From: Toxorhynchites rutilus septentrionalis
Taxonomy: Eukaryota > Arthropoda > Insecta > Diptera > Culicidae
DNA length: 64,000 bases
Reading direction: 5' to 3'
Assembly (NCBI RefSeq): GCF_029784135.1
Contig: NC_073746.1
Location: 260,749,598-260,813,597 of the forward strand
Position numbers and translations under genes: made by a program. The notes beneath the pieces were generated by a model. The model was not told the origin of the DNA, did not search any database, and was given only the letters and a program-made list of their open reading frames with translations. Each line of letters opens with the position of its first letter. Within the stretch, counting starts at the first letter, position 1. This document shows positions 24,083 to 38,435 of this stretch, piece by piece.

Positions 24083-24444
24083 TATTCAGGTAGAGGCTGC
24101 CGGAACCCGAAAAGCTTGTTAGGATTGTTCATGTGAGTCCCACGAGTAAAAAGGTAAAGAAGGTCAGCTACATCAGTGACCCGAGATTTAATGCAGTAAG
24201 GGCGGAAGATACTGTGGAGGACGCCCCGGTGCTCCACTGGTTCCGTTATAGGCAAGGTATTTGATGAAACCCCCCATACCATTCAACCCTCGGCACGGGT
24301 CGCGTAACACCTTGGCTTAGGGGTTTATCCATTACTTTCTTTCTATAATAATCTTAGATAACAGCTATTACAACCATCCTCCTTTTTTGGGGCTTTGGAC
24401 CCACTGCTCTGGTTCTCAATAGTTTCAGGTTCTGTTTCGGACAT
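24082..24444 (-). pseudogene. Loa-type LINE: ORF1 remnant
   Basis: A possible ORF1 start, MSETEPETIENQSSG, lies at 24444 and stops after 34 codons. A second frame (24282 down to 24082) ends in a stop that overlaps the endonuclease ATG, as expected for ORF1/ORF2 junctions. The nucleic-acid-binding middle of ORF1 is not visible, so most of it appears deleted. Confidence 0.5.
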
Positions 24445-25133
24445 GCTACTATAGAGATTCGTCATTCGCAGGCAGAGTTATGCAAGCGTACCACGAGAAA
24501 GACTTTGGCACAATCATTTCACATCGAGTGAGACTCGATGTTGTACGTGTAAGGGTTAACATCGCAGCAGCCTTGGGGGACAGATCATCGAGATCAAGTC
24601 TCTGCTTTATCTGTTTTACCTGTTCCACGTGTTATTTATTTATCACTCCAGAAAAAATGTACCTATTTGTACTTTTGTACAGAAATCTGTAATCTGTACC
24701 GTACAAAATCTGTTCCAAAACTCGGAAAACCTGTACCTTTCCAGATAAATCTGTACATGTGGCAACACTGGTTACCAGACTGACAAACGTAAGCATTTCA
24801 TTTGTACTCAATTTATGTTTATTATTATTATTATTTTAAAATAAACTATTGACAGTTTTGAGCTGTTAGACAATAGAACTGTGAGCGGTTCAATATTTAT
24901 TGTGCTTAAAAGATTGTTAGCGATCGAAGAATTTAAAAATGAATGTTTGTTTATTATTGCAACACAGTGCCTCCAGGGAAACGTAGAACGATCAAATTGG
25001 TCTACAAATTTTTGTTTGAGCGGACTGGAAATAAACATGGAACATTGTCAGCTGTAACACATCTCGTCTAGTAATTGACTATTCACATTTTCAAATAATC
25101 GAATCAATGAATCTGTACAATTCTGATTTAGTA
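24445..25133. other. No gene; CTGTAC-rich repeat patch
   Basis: A CTGTAC/GTACAG-rich patch at 24640-24775 ends ATGTGGCAACACTGG, a 15-base string that recurs at 32917-32931. Otherwise no feature. Confidence 0.5.
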
Positions 25134-25410
25134 CTTCTTCTTCTTCTTCAATGGCACTAACGTTCCTAGAGGAACTTCGCCGTCTCAACGTAGTATTACT
25201 TGCGTCATTTTTATTAGTACTTAGTTGAGATTTCTATGCTAAATAACACGCCTTGAATGCCTTCTGAGTGGCAAGCTCTAGAATACGCGTGATCACAGTG
25301 CAAGTCGGAGGAAATTTCTTTGACGAAAAATTCCCCCGACCAGAACGGGAATCGAACCCGAACACCCGGCATGTTAGTTATGACGCTAACCACTCGGCCA
25401 AGGGAGCACC
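25134..25410 (-). mobile_element. tRNA-derived SINE, Feilai-like
   Basis: On the minus strand the head is tRNA-like with an A box (TGGCCGAGTGG, plus 25390-25400) and a B box (GGTTCGATTCC, plus 25348-25358), the internal promoter for RNA polymerase III. The body contains ACGTTGAGACGGCGAAGTTC and AGTGCCATTG, followed by a (GAA)n tail at 25134-25149. This arrangement matches the Feilai SINE of Aedes as I recall it. No clear target duplication was seen. It could be mistaken for a tRNA gene but has no proper anticodon arm. Confidence 0.85.
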
Positions 25411-25903
25411 AGTAACAAATCACTTCTTTACGTTCCCGAACATAAGAATAAAAACGCGTGATGAAGATTTCTTTTGGCACAAAAGGCCGTTGATGAATTG
25501 AAAACCATGATTTGGAGGTATCCCAAGCATGGAGGTTTTATAAGCAACTCAAAAATATTTGTGGTCCCACAATCACAAAAATTTCAAATACCGGGATCGA
25601 GATTGGTGGTTATTTTTCGATGTAGGCAACTGTGCTCAATTCTATTGCACGAAAAACTCTGTGATCCGTAGCCGATGAACCACCACGAATAAAAGTGCAA
25701 ATCCAAGCTAATCTTTTCATGTATCATGTTATTCAACCCTCCACCTATCGATTTTACATCTCATCACAACGCAAACATTGCCGAATGGGCACAATCGCGA
25801 AAAAAAAAAGTTCCGCGACCTTCACCAACTTCTTCCAATCCGTGTACTGCCCCGATCTTGCACTGACAGACAGACTTATTGCTATGGCAGCTCTCAAATA
25901 CAT
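25411..25903. other. No gene seen
   Basis: Spacer between the SINE and the TIR element; no recognised signal. Confidence 0.45.
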
Positions 25904-25905
25904 TA

Positions 25906-27174
25906 AGGTACACCGGGGCAAGTTGAATCGATTTTTTCGAAGTTCAACTTGAAAGTAATCTTAAAAAATCACGAAATCACTAAATTGAAATCTGTTTGCA
26001 CCATATACAAGGTATAACAGATGACTTTCGATAAAAAATGGGATTCACACTGGATGCTTCAAAAAATATCAATTTTGAAAATGTTTAGTTTTCATATGCA
26101 TTGTTTCCCGTTGCCTCGTAGAGCGCGGTAAGTTGAAACGCAGAACTCTCATGAGTTTAATGTTCGGTTTTGCTTCTCGAACTATCTACAACTGGTTTAT
26201 GAATCACTAAATTGAAAGAATTACATAGAAACCTTTGGAAAAAAGGTTTTTGGTACACGTGGATGTGTGGGAGTAGTCCAATACCCTCAAAATGGACACT
26301 ACATACTAGGAATCAATATTCGAAACAATAACATCGAGAATACTATTTTAGACGCTTTCATGTCAGAGTAGAGCCACTATTAAATTTTTGAGAGCATTCA
26401 AATATTCAAAAATTACGTAGCGCACTCAAAAAGGGAGGAGGGGATGGCTTGTGGAAACTTGTTCAGGAATAAATCTAACTAAATCTAAACATTTTTATGC
26501 AAATGACCATTTGTTACATGTTATGTAGGGAAGAGGGAGTCTAAAATAGTAAAAAATTGCGTTACGTAATATTTGAACGACCCTTATTTACAAAATTAAC
26601 AATTTTTTCTTGCACCATGCCTGTATATTTATAAATTATGTAGAACATACTGAGGAACGAAATATGAATGATTTATTTTTTTTATTCTATCATCATTCAT
26701 TCATACAGCAATCACCGACAAATAACGTCCGGCATCTGCAGCAATGTTTAAAAAATACTCGATTTTCACTGGTTTCAACTTACCCCAGGGTTGGAAAAAA
26801 ACATTGAGTGAGCTTAAATGTTCAAAGCAATACGGAAAAATATTTTTCTGTTTAGTTTTCAAAACCACTACAGTTGATTATCCTTTTTTTTTATTTGATA
26901 ACCCGACATGCGATTCTGGCGATATTTGTGAAAAAATCAGTGTTTTAGACCGATTCAGTCAGCGCGCAAAAATGTTTGTTTTGATTTCACGGAACAAGGA
27001 AGAGTAAACAAAGTCGCGGATTGCGTTAAAGCATTCCAACATTCTGGTAATGGCTGTCATAAGATGGGTTAAAAGATAATGTGTCTTATTTTTATCGCGT
27101 CAATTCACCATTCATAGTAAAAGTTATGATTTCCGTTTAAACTTACCCCGAATTTTAACTTCCCCGGTGTACCT
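25906..27174. mobile_element. TIR element, 1269 bp, TA target duplication, no transposase
   Basis: Left end AGGTACACCGGGGCAAGTT and the inverted right end (ACTTCCCCGGTGTACCT) share 13 perfect terminal bases. TA lies at 25904-25905 and 27175-27176. Internal frames show no transposase. Further GTTTCAACTTACCCC motifs occur inside. A smaller MITE is nested at 26393-26583. Confidence 0.75.
26393..26583. mobile_element. Small MITE nested in the TIR element
   Basis: The right end TGCGTTACGTAATATTTGAA, then CGACCC, mirrors a left end with CATTCAAATATT and ATTACGTAGCGCA. The left copy carries a small insertion. Length about 190 bp. Confidence 0.6.
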
Positions 27175-27176
27175 TA

Positions 27177-28294
27177 CATATTTTTAAATTCTATTCCGTT
27201 CTTCAGCTCAAGCTATAATCGTGACGAAAGTGCCGATCTTATTCCTCCTTCGTTTCTCTTGGCAGTATGCGATCACCAGGTCTGCATTAAGCTCAGTTAT
27301 TGCAATTGTTCCGTTCGGTACTAAGCATTATAAAATAAGCGATAATGGATTTGTTTTCCTTTCCAGATTTGGTAAATTCTCAGCAATAGTGAATGATAGT
27401 GTAGCGATGTAGCGTGAGACGCTACGCGTGCATGTCGAGTAAACACTTTTTTGCACGTTTCTTTCGAGATAACAGAGAATATTAAAAATAACAAACAGAT
27501 CACGGGATTTCTGCTGTACAATAATATGGAAATGTTATTTATTTGTCTGTTCGAACGAGATTCCGATTTTTCTAGCGGAAATAATTTGCAACCTCGTATT
27601 GCCCCCAATCAGCCGGTCTCTAACAGAGGGCGATAATTGATAGCATTGATCCCCGGTAAAATATCTTAATGCACCAATCAGCAATATTAGGCTCGTTCGA
27701 TATGGGCGAATTTTGAAAGGCTCACTAATTTAACACAATTGCACTGTTTCGGCTCGGCCATATTTTTCGCTGATCGTCTTCCATCACCGTCTCCGGCGGT
27801 AGTCGGCAAACAAACCAGCCAGTTCAATTACAACAGTACCCATTCACAGCCAGCAAGAAAAGATCTTGCAGCACCAATCTCTCGGAAGCTTACTCGTAAG
27901 CCTAGCGTTTTGTAGTCATCTTTGAGAATGTGGTTCGGATCTGATGGAAGAGGGTGAGTGTGCGTGCAATCGCACATTGTGTTGCACCTTGGCAATACAC
28001 CCGCCAGCAGGTATTCGGATCGCGGCGCTCAAAAGCACGCAATGAAGACGTCATTCGAACCCGCGGAGTAACTTACACATTTGATAAGCGAATGGTACGT
28101 GCAGCGCGAATGATGTGGAACGGATGGCTGTCTTGTTTCTGGGAAGATTTTCTTGGCTTTTTTATTTCTGTTCTCATGTATCGCAATGTATACCATTTAG
28201 CTAGCACTATCACGAGATTTGTGCAATAGCAAGAGTCGTTTCCTGACTCTAGCGAAAAATCTCATCAACATTTATTCGTTTAATATTTAACAAA
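27177..28294. other. No gene seen
   Basis: Intergenic DNA downstream of the first DM4/12 gene; no coding similarity recognised on either strand. Confidence 0.5.
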
Positions 28295-28986
28295 TTAGCT
28301 CATAACATTCACAGTTGATATCGCATCCAAAAAGCCGTGACCAAGAAGACATTTACTGTACACACCAGCGCATTTAACCCCATGCATGCCATACTTCCGG
28401 GCCAGTTTATAATCGCTATCCATAACGTCCGTTTCGGTTGGGCTACAAGTATACACGGTCACGGTAAATGTGAATAAAAATAACGCATCGGAATGGAAAC
28501 TCACGTGAAAATCACATCCAATATCTCGCCGAACATTCCGTTGTGACTCAGTGGAGTTTCGGCCACCTCGCAAATAGTTCTCAGCAAACACGCCCTACCA
28601 TTTCTGCCCCAGCTATCGATCATTCTCTCCAGCACATTATACAGCTGCGGTCGGCTGTTGTCCACATAGGCGTCACTCAATCGTTGCTTGAACACATGCT
28701 CGGGAACTGGCCAAACAATTCTCGCCGGGATGGCATAGTTCGCCTGCAGATTCAGTGCCGCATTCAAACTACGTTTCAGTTTGTGATGAAAGAATACCGG
28801 AAAAACTCCACCAAGAACGATTTTAGCAACACCTCCACCAACGACAAAACTGACGAAACGCTTGTCTCGATGATGCACTTCGTTGGTAAATTCTGTGAGA
28901 TTGCTATAACAACTGCAGGAACTCGCGAAAAAGATGAGGACGATTATTTCTGTCAAAAAGTAACTTCCGCGGACTTTGGAGTACAT
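28295..28986 (-). CDS. DM4/12-family secreted protein, gene 1 (two exons, 209 aa)
   Basis: Exon 1 is 28986-28505 and exon 2 is 28442-28295. The 62-bp intron runs GTGAGT to TTGTAG and splits a Thr codon. The ATG at 28986 precedes a hydrophobic signal peptide (FLTEIIVLIFFASSCSC). Then come a dibasic site (RDKRF), a short hydrophobic stretch (FVVGGGVAKIVLGGVFP) and the DM4/12 domain. That domain shows NLQANYAIPARIVWPVP, LLRTICEVAETPLSHNG, GEILDVIF and, in exon 2, a YKLARKYGMHGVKC core with paired cysteines and a final aspartate-containing segment. DM4/12 is an insect family of unknown biochemical role; a secreted, cysteine-bridged protein is the inference. It is the most diverged of the three copies here. 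Further upstream codons are open, but the chosen ATG gives the signal peptide. Confidence 0.85.
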
Positions 28987-30311
28987 CTTGAAGCTGGTTA
29001 CGATTCGATGATATCTTGCCGATAAATGACACTTTCCGTTGGAGTCACGGTCAGAAATGTTTGTTCTCTTCGTTTTAACTTCCATATGCTCCCGTTGGAA
29101 GACGTTGTACGTATTTGTTGTTGAACAATCAGAAGGCCAAGAAGGTTCACCGGTACTGAAATGGTTGTACTCAACGCAAATAACTTTCACCGTATGTTCA
29201 ATTGTTACAATGTTGTTTTTACTGATTTGAGTGTACATTCTTTGGGGCTGTTTGTTATTTGATTTAACACAGAGATGAAGGAAACAGCGTGATTTCGATA
29301 CACGTAATGATATGAAGATTTATTTGCTGGGAAACATTATAATTGTGAGTAGAGAATATTAATGTGTCGGAATTGCTAGAATACACAATCTATATAGATA
29401 AAAGTGGTTCGGTGTCCGTTCCTCACAATTTAACTCGAGAACGGAACAACGGATTTGAAAAGTCAGTATCAGGTTTGATGCGTCTTAGTTTGCCTCAGGT
29501 TTATTTGCTAAAAAAGAAATTATATACCACGAATATAGATCATGTACAGAACAATTAGTTCTGTGGGGACTTAAGTGTCCGGAATCATTTAAATGAAAAT
29601 ATCAATTGTGAGTGGGACGAAGTTCACCGGGTCAGTTAGTTTGTAATAAAACTCTTTTTTCGAAGTGAGGAACGAAAACTTCAACAAATGTTTTAATTAC
29701 ATCTGTTAGAAAGCAATCATGGAATAATTGTCTAGTAGTAAGCCACGATCTGAATAAAAATTCTCTCTGTTCATTTCGTTACCCAAACCTAATCTGAATG
29801 AGACCTTCTTTTTATCAGGTTATGGGCCCAAGAATTATAGTTTTCCGATGCACGAAGAACTTCTCATGTTTGAACCGAAACGACGCTTCCGGATAACAGC
29901 TTTCAACTTGGACTGCTGTTGTGTCAGCTCCAGCACTTCTTCCATCGCCGCCATTTGAATTCGACATCTTGATTACCTACTTTAACGATCTTTGATAACT
30001 TTTGCAAAATATTTAAAAGTAAATATGGTTCTTCGATTCCGGCGCAATCATTCACTTGTGACGCAACAAGGTTATGCTGGAGAGCCCATAGAAAGTGTTA
30101 GCTAGAATTAATGTGACTAACAATGAGTAGGTTGGCGTGATCTGAAACCACACGACGTGTTGTGCGGGCCTGACCTGTTGATTAGTCAACTTTCGGTAAG
30201 CAAAGTATCCCGAGGGTTAGAGAAACAGCCTAGTAATATCCATATAAGGTCTGTCAAAGTAGCAACAATGTCAACGGCGAACCTTTGGGGTCAAAATTGG
30301 TAATATCAGCA
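28987..30311. other. No supported gene
   Basis: Includes the 5' flank of DM4/12 gene 1. The open minus frame upstream of its ATG has no domain. Nothing else recognised. Confidence 0.45.
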
Positions 30312-31960
30312 CCCGAGTTTTCCACGAGGAGACAGGAGTACATCAAGGTTCTGTTCTTGTCGTCACCCTCATTCTTGTCGCCATGAATAGCCGGTTTCAG
30401 GTTCTGTCTAGGGAAGTCTTCGTGTACGTCTACGCGGATGACATTCTTCTGATGGCAGTGGGTGACACTCATAGGATTCCACGCATCAGTATACAGGTAG
30501 CTACCAACGCCATCGTTCGGTGGGCGGTCTAGAGAATTCAAACTATCAGCGCAGAAGAACGACCATATTGTGGTATGCGGCCACAGCTACCAGCTTCCCA
30601 TTCACAGGATCCAGCTATACAAAGAATACATTCCTCGTCGAAAAACGTTGAAAATTCTCGGAGTGTTGGTCGCCCACAAACTTAGCTTCTTCCTTCATTT
30701 CGAGGAAATTGAGAAGAGCTATGCCACCCGGTTGAACCTTTTGAAAACTATTTTCAAACCGCACCTGAGCAACAGCAGGAAGATCCGGTTAGGGGTGGGC
30801 AAAGCTATCGTGAGAGCCACCTAACATATGGCCTCGAGCTGACGGGTTTGGCCGAAAACAAGCTCCCAAAAACTCTGGCACCGATTTATAACAAGGCCCT
30901 ACGGACTGTCTCCGGCCTCCTACCATTAACACGCCTATGTCTACGCTAAAATTGGAGAACCTCATTTCGATCTAACCATCGACTCGGCAATCGTATTGAG
31001 GACTTCCAATTCTTCGTCGAAAACCAGTGGTAGAGGGGAGACACACCTGACCGTCTTTAGTAACAGAATTCAGCAACAGGTGAACGCGAGGAGATTCCCA
31101 ACTGTTCTCGTGAGAAACGGTATCACAAACAACTTTCGAACCGGGGTGAGATCGACCGGTTTGTCAGAATAATTTAGGGTCATCATGGCATAAAAATACG
31201 CTTTCCACGAGATCAGGTATACGGACGGCCCAAAAGAACCATCAGGTGTTGGATTTGGGATAAGCGATTGTAATAACAGATTGATTTCCAGCAAAAAACT
31301 CGCGGACATCTGCTATATCGGCAGAGGTGGCCGGCATTTTCGGGTCAACCACCTTCCCATCTTCCATACCGCTGTCTCCGATTCGGCGAGTACCAGGTCC
31401 AAACACCCATGGGTACAGGTTGTCAGGCAGGACCTATTGCCCGACACTGTGTTCATGTGGATTCCCGGACACAGCGGTATCGCAGGCAACGGAGTGGCTG
31501 ACCGATTTGCCGGAATCTCCCCATATTGTGAGGTCCCCATCGGACATTTTTTCACTCTGGAGGTGCCGCTGGACGACAGTTGTGGATCACCAACGCTTTT
31601 CGCACTTTTTGGTACGAAAGATGGATCGCAGAGAGAGAGCAGTTCCTCAGAACAGTTAAGGGCTCGATTGCAGGGTTCGAGGATGTAGAAATGATGCGAG
31701 AACAACGAATCATGTCCAAACTGTGGACCGGTCACTGGTCGGTCTCGCACGGCTTCAACAGAGAACCCTTCCATCTATTTTGCGACCACTACCAAACCCA
31801 CAACTCCGTCGAACATTTGCTGTGTGTTTGTCCGAAGTATGATGATCTGTGAAATCTCTATGGAATTAGCGGGAGTGTAAGAGACTTCGAAAGCGACTAT
31901 TCAGCGAAGGTAGCAGCGCTTCTCTACCACTGAAAAGATGCCAAACTGTTCTTCAGAATC
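30312..31960 (+). pseudogene. I/R1-type LINE: reverse transcriptase and RNase H remnant
   Basis: A plus-strand decayed LINE. RT palm: EETGVHQGSVLVVTLILVAM, then VYVYADDILLM, the YADD box (30312-30532). After a frame change, FKLSAQKNDHIVV and LKILGVLVAHKLSFFLHFEE follow (30533-30830). RNase H follows with RYTDGPKEPSGVGFGI (first Asp, about 31.22 kb), ISAEVAGIF (Glu, about 31.32 kb) and VFMWIPGHSGIAGNGVADRF (catalytic His and Asp; the usual GNE is GNG; about 31.45-31.5 kb). The tail RIMSKLWTGHWSVSHGF and HNSVEHLLCVCPKYDDL (31.7-31.85 kb) is the zinc-binding C-terminus. Many frameshifts; RT N-terminus and endonuclease missing. Confidence 0.85.
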
Positions 31961-32241
31961 TAGCGTGTGAACAATGGACCAGCCACGAAGGTCTTGTTCC
32001 TTCCTCTCCACGATGAACACTTTGTCATCGTCAACGGCACGACTTCCTCTCCACTGGCCTGGAACCATGGCCCGAGGACATCCTTGCCATCTGGTCCAGC
32101 AAGCTAGTATTTTTTATGAAATTATTTTAATAATGTTTTAATATGTACGGTGTTATTCAAATTTTATGTAGCCATGACAAATTTCGTGAGGCGAATAATG
32201 GGCAGGACTGCGAAAAATAGAAGAACGTGATGTAGACGGAT
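31961..32241. other. Flank of the LINE remnant; no feature
   Basis: No protein motif recognised between the LINE remnant and the Copia fragment. Confidence 0.4.
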
Positions 32242-32364
32242 GCACGCTACGATTCGGTACCTTATGTCGATAGCTGCCAAAATGAACCTCAAGATTCATC
32301 AGCTGGAAGTGGAGACGGCATTCCTGCAGAGAGATCTAGGCGAGGATGGCATTTACATGGATCA
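32242..32364 (+). pseudogene. Ty1/Copia reverse transcriptase fragment
   Basis: The plus frame reads ATIRYLMSIAAKMNLKI, then ETAFLQRDLGEDGIYMDQ. This is the start of the Copia-type RT (family pattern with DVxTAFLxGxL and IYMxQP), with the catalytic Asp before TAFL replaced by Glu. Only 41 codons are recognisable; no LTR, integrase or RNase H was found nearby. Confidence 0.75.
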
Positions 32365-33389
32365 GTTGTGTTCATTGGAGTCAACGTAGTTCTGGATGGA
32401 AGACCTTCGTTTGATGAGTAATAACCTTGAAACACAGGTGAATAGAGAGATGGACCCTGTGATGAAAAACCAGGAAGGCTACATCAATAGTTTGCTAAAG
32501 AAACCGGATAACGTTCGCATTAAAAAAGGACTCAAATGAAAATGAAAAAAATATTAAAATTCAACGTACAAATTTTTCTTAAATACTTCGTTTATTACGC
32601 CTTCTGCAAAAATGCTTCGACGCCCTTATCAGTTGATTTGCAGCAGCCATGGCGAAAAGAGTCAAGCTACTCCCCTCGATGCTTTGCTGTACTTTGTTTA
32701 GACATCGTAAGGTACTTCGTGTCAACCGGATATAGCCGATCCAGCATTTACAACAACCTCTCCCAACCAAACAATCTCAATGTGTATTTTTTCATGCTAA
32801 TAAAATATATTTTTTTTACTACAGCTAATATTTCCGATGGTACAGATTTTTGGTACAGACTTTTTGAAGAAAAAGTTCAGATGAGAAAGATTTTTAACCC
32901 CTCTGGTACAGATTTAAATGTGGCAACACTGGCTGCGACCGATGGGAAATTTTTGGGCGCCGTTTAAGGTTCGTATACTCCAATGATTTCGTGCCCAAAA
33001 CGGAAAAGCACCTGATCGCCACGGCCAACCAAAAACTGAAGAACATGCCAACATCAATTTTTTCATCGGTCATTGCCAAGACTCTGGCTAAAGACCATAG
33101 AGCCGCTCTTGAGGGTGTCGAAGCATTTTTAGAAGGCTTAATGAACGTAGAGTTTAAGAAAAATTTGTTCAATAAAATAATCTTTTGTAGCCAGGTGTGC
33201 GAGTTGAAATTGTCCGGTTGATGTTTTAGATGTTGCTTGCAGGATTGGATGCGATCGTTAGACTTGACTTGCATGTCAGATTTCCAGCGGTCGAATCTTT
33301 TCGTTTGCTTGTTATAACGTTATTTTGAGAACACTAAGCACACAAAATCTTGGCTTTACATGGCAAAGGACCTGCAAAGCCAAATTGTT
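32365..33389. other. No supported gene
   Basis: A 76-codon frame at 32991-33221 (MPKTEKHLIATANQKLKNM...) and the frame before it read protein-like but match nothing I recognise. A CAACACTGG-containing repeat end shared with 24.76 kb lies at 32917-32931. Confidence 0.4.
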
Positions 33390-33625
33390 TCGGCCGAAAG
33401 ACGATGCTCTATGTGGAGGAGACCAGGAGGTTATGATGTTTCGTGAGCTACTTAAACGGTGAAACGGTGACTACAAATCACTACCGACAACAAATGATAA
33501 TTTAAACTTTGCATTGATTGAAAAAAAGACCAAAGACAAGGTGTAAGGTGATGACAACTTACCGGCGCACACAGCTAAAGTCATAAGGGACGCCATAAAA
33601 AATCCTTAACTGGGAAGAAAGTTTT
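33390..33625 (+). pseudogene. Mariner transposase catalytic-domain remnant
   Basis: Pieces in family order: KPNCFGRKTMLCM (about 33.38 kb), FRELLK, TVTTNHYRQQM (about 33.47 kb), ALIEKK, then the second-Asp block DDNLPAHTAKVIRDAIKN (about 33.55 kb) and LNWEE. Intact mariners have HDNAPAHTAK here, so the catalytic Asp is still visible. Stops and frameshifts in every segment make it dead. No inverted repeats were placed. Confidence 0.75.
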
Positions 33626-34013
33626 ATTGGAAATGAATCCATAATTTACAAGAGAGATGGGTGCAATGTGTAGAATAAACCGTAATCCACGTCTGAATAT
33701 TTTTTTTAGATGCACCTGGAAATATGTGTTTTCATCATCAAAAAAATCGAACAATTTCAACTTGTGCAACTGGTACGTTAGTACTTCATTTTCATAAAGA
33801 AACGGACTTGAGAAAATAACCTTTGGTGACCTAATTTTTTTGTTAATATTCTTTCAAAAAACAGAAAACGTTTCATATCAATCTCAAACTTGTAGCAACA
33901 TTAGCACTGAATACACAAATTTTTCGAAATAAGGGTAATTTTGCAGGTGTGTAACTACAGTCAAACACCGCTTATCCGCGAATGCGAGATGTACTAAAAG
34001 TATTGTTATGATC
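33626..34013. other. No gene seen
   Basis: Spacer between the mariner remnant and the first hAT MITE. Confidence 0.45.
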
Positions 34014-34021
34014 CTCTAAGA

Positions 34022-34326
34022 CAGAGGTTTCCAGATTTTTTTTTATGGCAGAGCACTTTTTATAGCAAAAACATTCGACGGAGCACCTGCATTTTTTTAA
34101 TCAATAAAACAAATCCTATTTGCATTGACATTACTCAACTGGAAACAACAAAATTTCGGTTGTGCGTCGCAGTTACACGACATTTGACCCGAAATAAACA
34201 AAATGAATCACTATATGCCCAATGTTATTAAATTAAAGAATATATTTTCAAGGTAGGTTTTCAAGTGCATTTGCTATAACTTTTCGGAGCACAAATTTCC
34301 CGCGGAGCACCATTTGAAAACCCCTG
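34022..34326 (+). mobile_element. hAT-type MITE, copy 1 (305 bp, 8-bp TSD)
   Basis: Ends CAGAGGTTTCCAGA and, inverted, GGGGTTTTCAAATGG (CAGGGGTTT-type hAT termini). A perfect 8-bp duplication CTCTAAGA flanks it at 34014-34021 and 34327-34334. Internal GGAGCACC and GCGGAGCAC motifs sit near both ends. No coding capacity. Confidence 0.92.
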
Positions 34327-34780
34327 CTCTAAGAGACAAGCCAGCAACAAGAAAAATATAACAAACTCTTTAATTGGAACATTGATGATTAATGACGGGT
34401 TTTTATGCGCATTTTTAATTCTGTAGGTTTTTCAGGGATCTGTCGGCGAGTTTTTGCCTGTTTGTATACATTTAAGAAATTAAAATTATTTTATTTATAA
34501 AATATAGTTTCCATGCTCAAGTGTCTTCTTTTATTTTTCCACATCATATTCATTCTTTCATCATTGAACGTGTGATTTTCTCGCTGTTGCGAATAATAGT
34601 GCGTGCGCAGAAGCAAATTTGAACATACCTAATTCTGCTTTCATATTGTTAAGTCATAAATATGGATCGGCTCAACCGCCCGGATAGTATGCAACTTTCT
34701 TTACTTATAGCTGTCTACAATTCATTACTGTTTTTCAGGTGAAATTATCTTATTCATAAAATCAAATGTGTATTCTAGGT

Positions 34781-35081
34781 CAGGGGTTTTCAAATGGTGC
34801 TCCGCGGGAAATTTGTGCTCCGCGAAATTATAGCAAATGCTCCCACTTGAAAACCCACCATGAAGAAAACCATTCTTCAATTTAATTTCACAAGGCATAT
34901 AGTGATTTATCTTGTTTACTCCGGGTCAGATGTCGTGTAACTGCGACACGCAAACAGGATTACCTGCTGGGTAATGTCAATGCAAATAGGATTTGTTTTA
35001 TCAATTAAAAAATATAGGTGCTCCGTCAAATAATTTTGCTATAAAAAGTGCTCTGCCATAAAAAAAATCTGAAAACCCCTG
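34781..35081 (-). mobile_element. hAT-type MITE, copy 2 (301 bp, inverted)
   Basis: The same element in opposite orientation, starting CAGGGGTTTTCAAATGG and ending ..CTGAAAACCCCTG. Flanks TTCTAGGT (34773-34780) and CTCTAGGT (35082-35089) agree at seven of eight positions, the expected hAT duplication with one later change. Confidence 0.9.
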
Positions 35082-35089
35082 CTCTAGGT

Positions 35090-38433
<3,344 letters not shown>

Positions 38434-38435
38434 TA

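Larger units (their letters stand above)
19136..24444 (-). mobile_element. Loa-type non-LTR retrotransposon with RNase H, split by a DD37E transposon
   Basis: A minus-strand LINE running ORF1 remnant, apurinic-like endonuclease, linker, reverse transcriptase, RNase H and cysteine-containing C-terminus. The endonuclease start (FIQVNLHHVKGAS, ALIQEPWF) and the domain order with RNase H fit the Loa clade (Lian-like elements of Aedes); clade assignment is from memory of motifs and is moderate. DD37E copy 2 (22093-23390) sits in the spacer between endonuclease and RT with a TA duplication, so it arrived after the LINE. Confidence 0.85.

Noticed and set aside
25331..25408. tRNA gene on the minus strand
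   Set aside because: A and B boxes are present, but the anticodon arm does not fold properly and the sequence continues into a SINE body with a (GAA)n tail.
28501..29238. DM4/12 gene 1 as a single 245-residue exon
   Set aside because: The first 84 codons show no domain; the ATG at 28986 gives the signal peptide, and a GTGAGT donor at 28504 leads to the real second exon.
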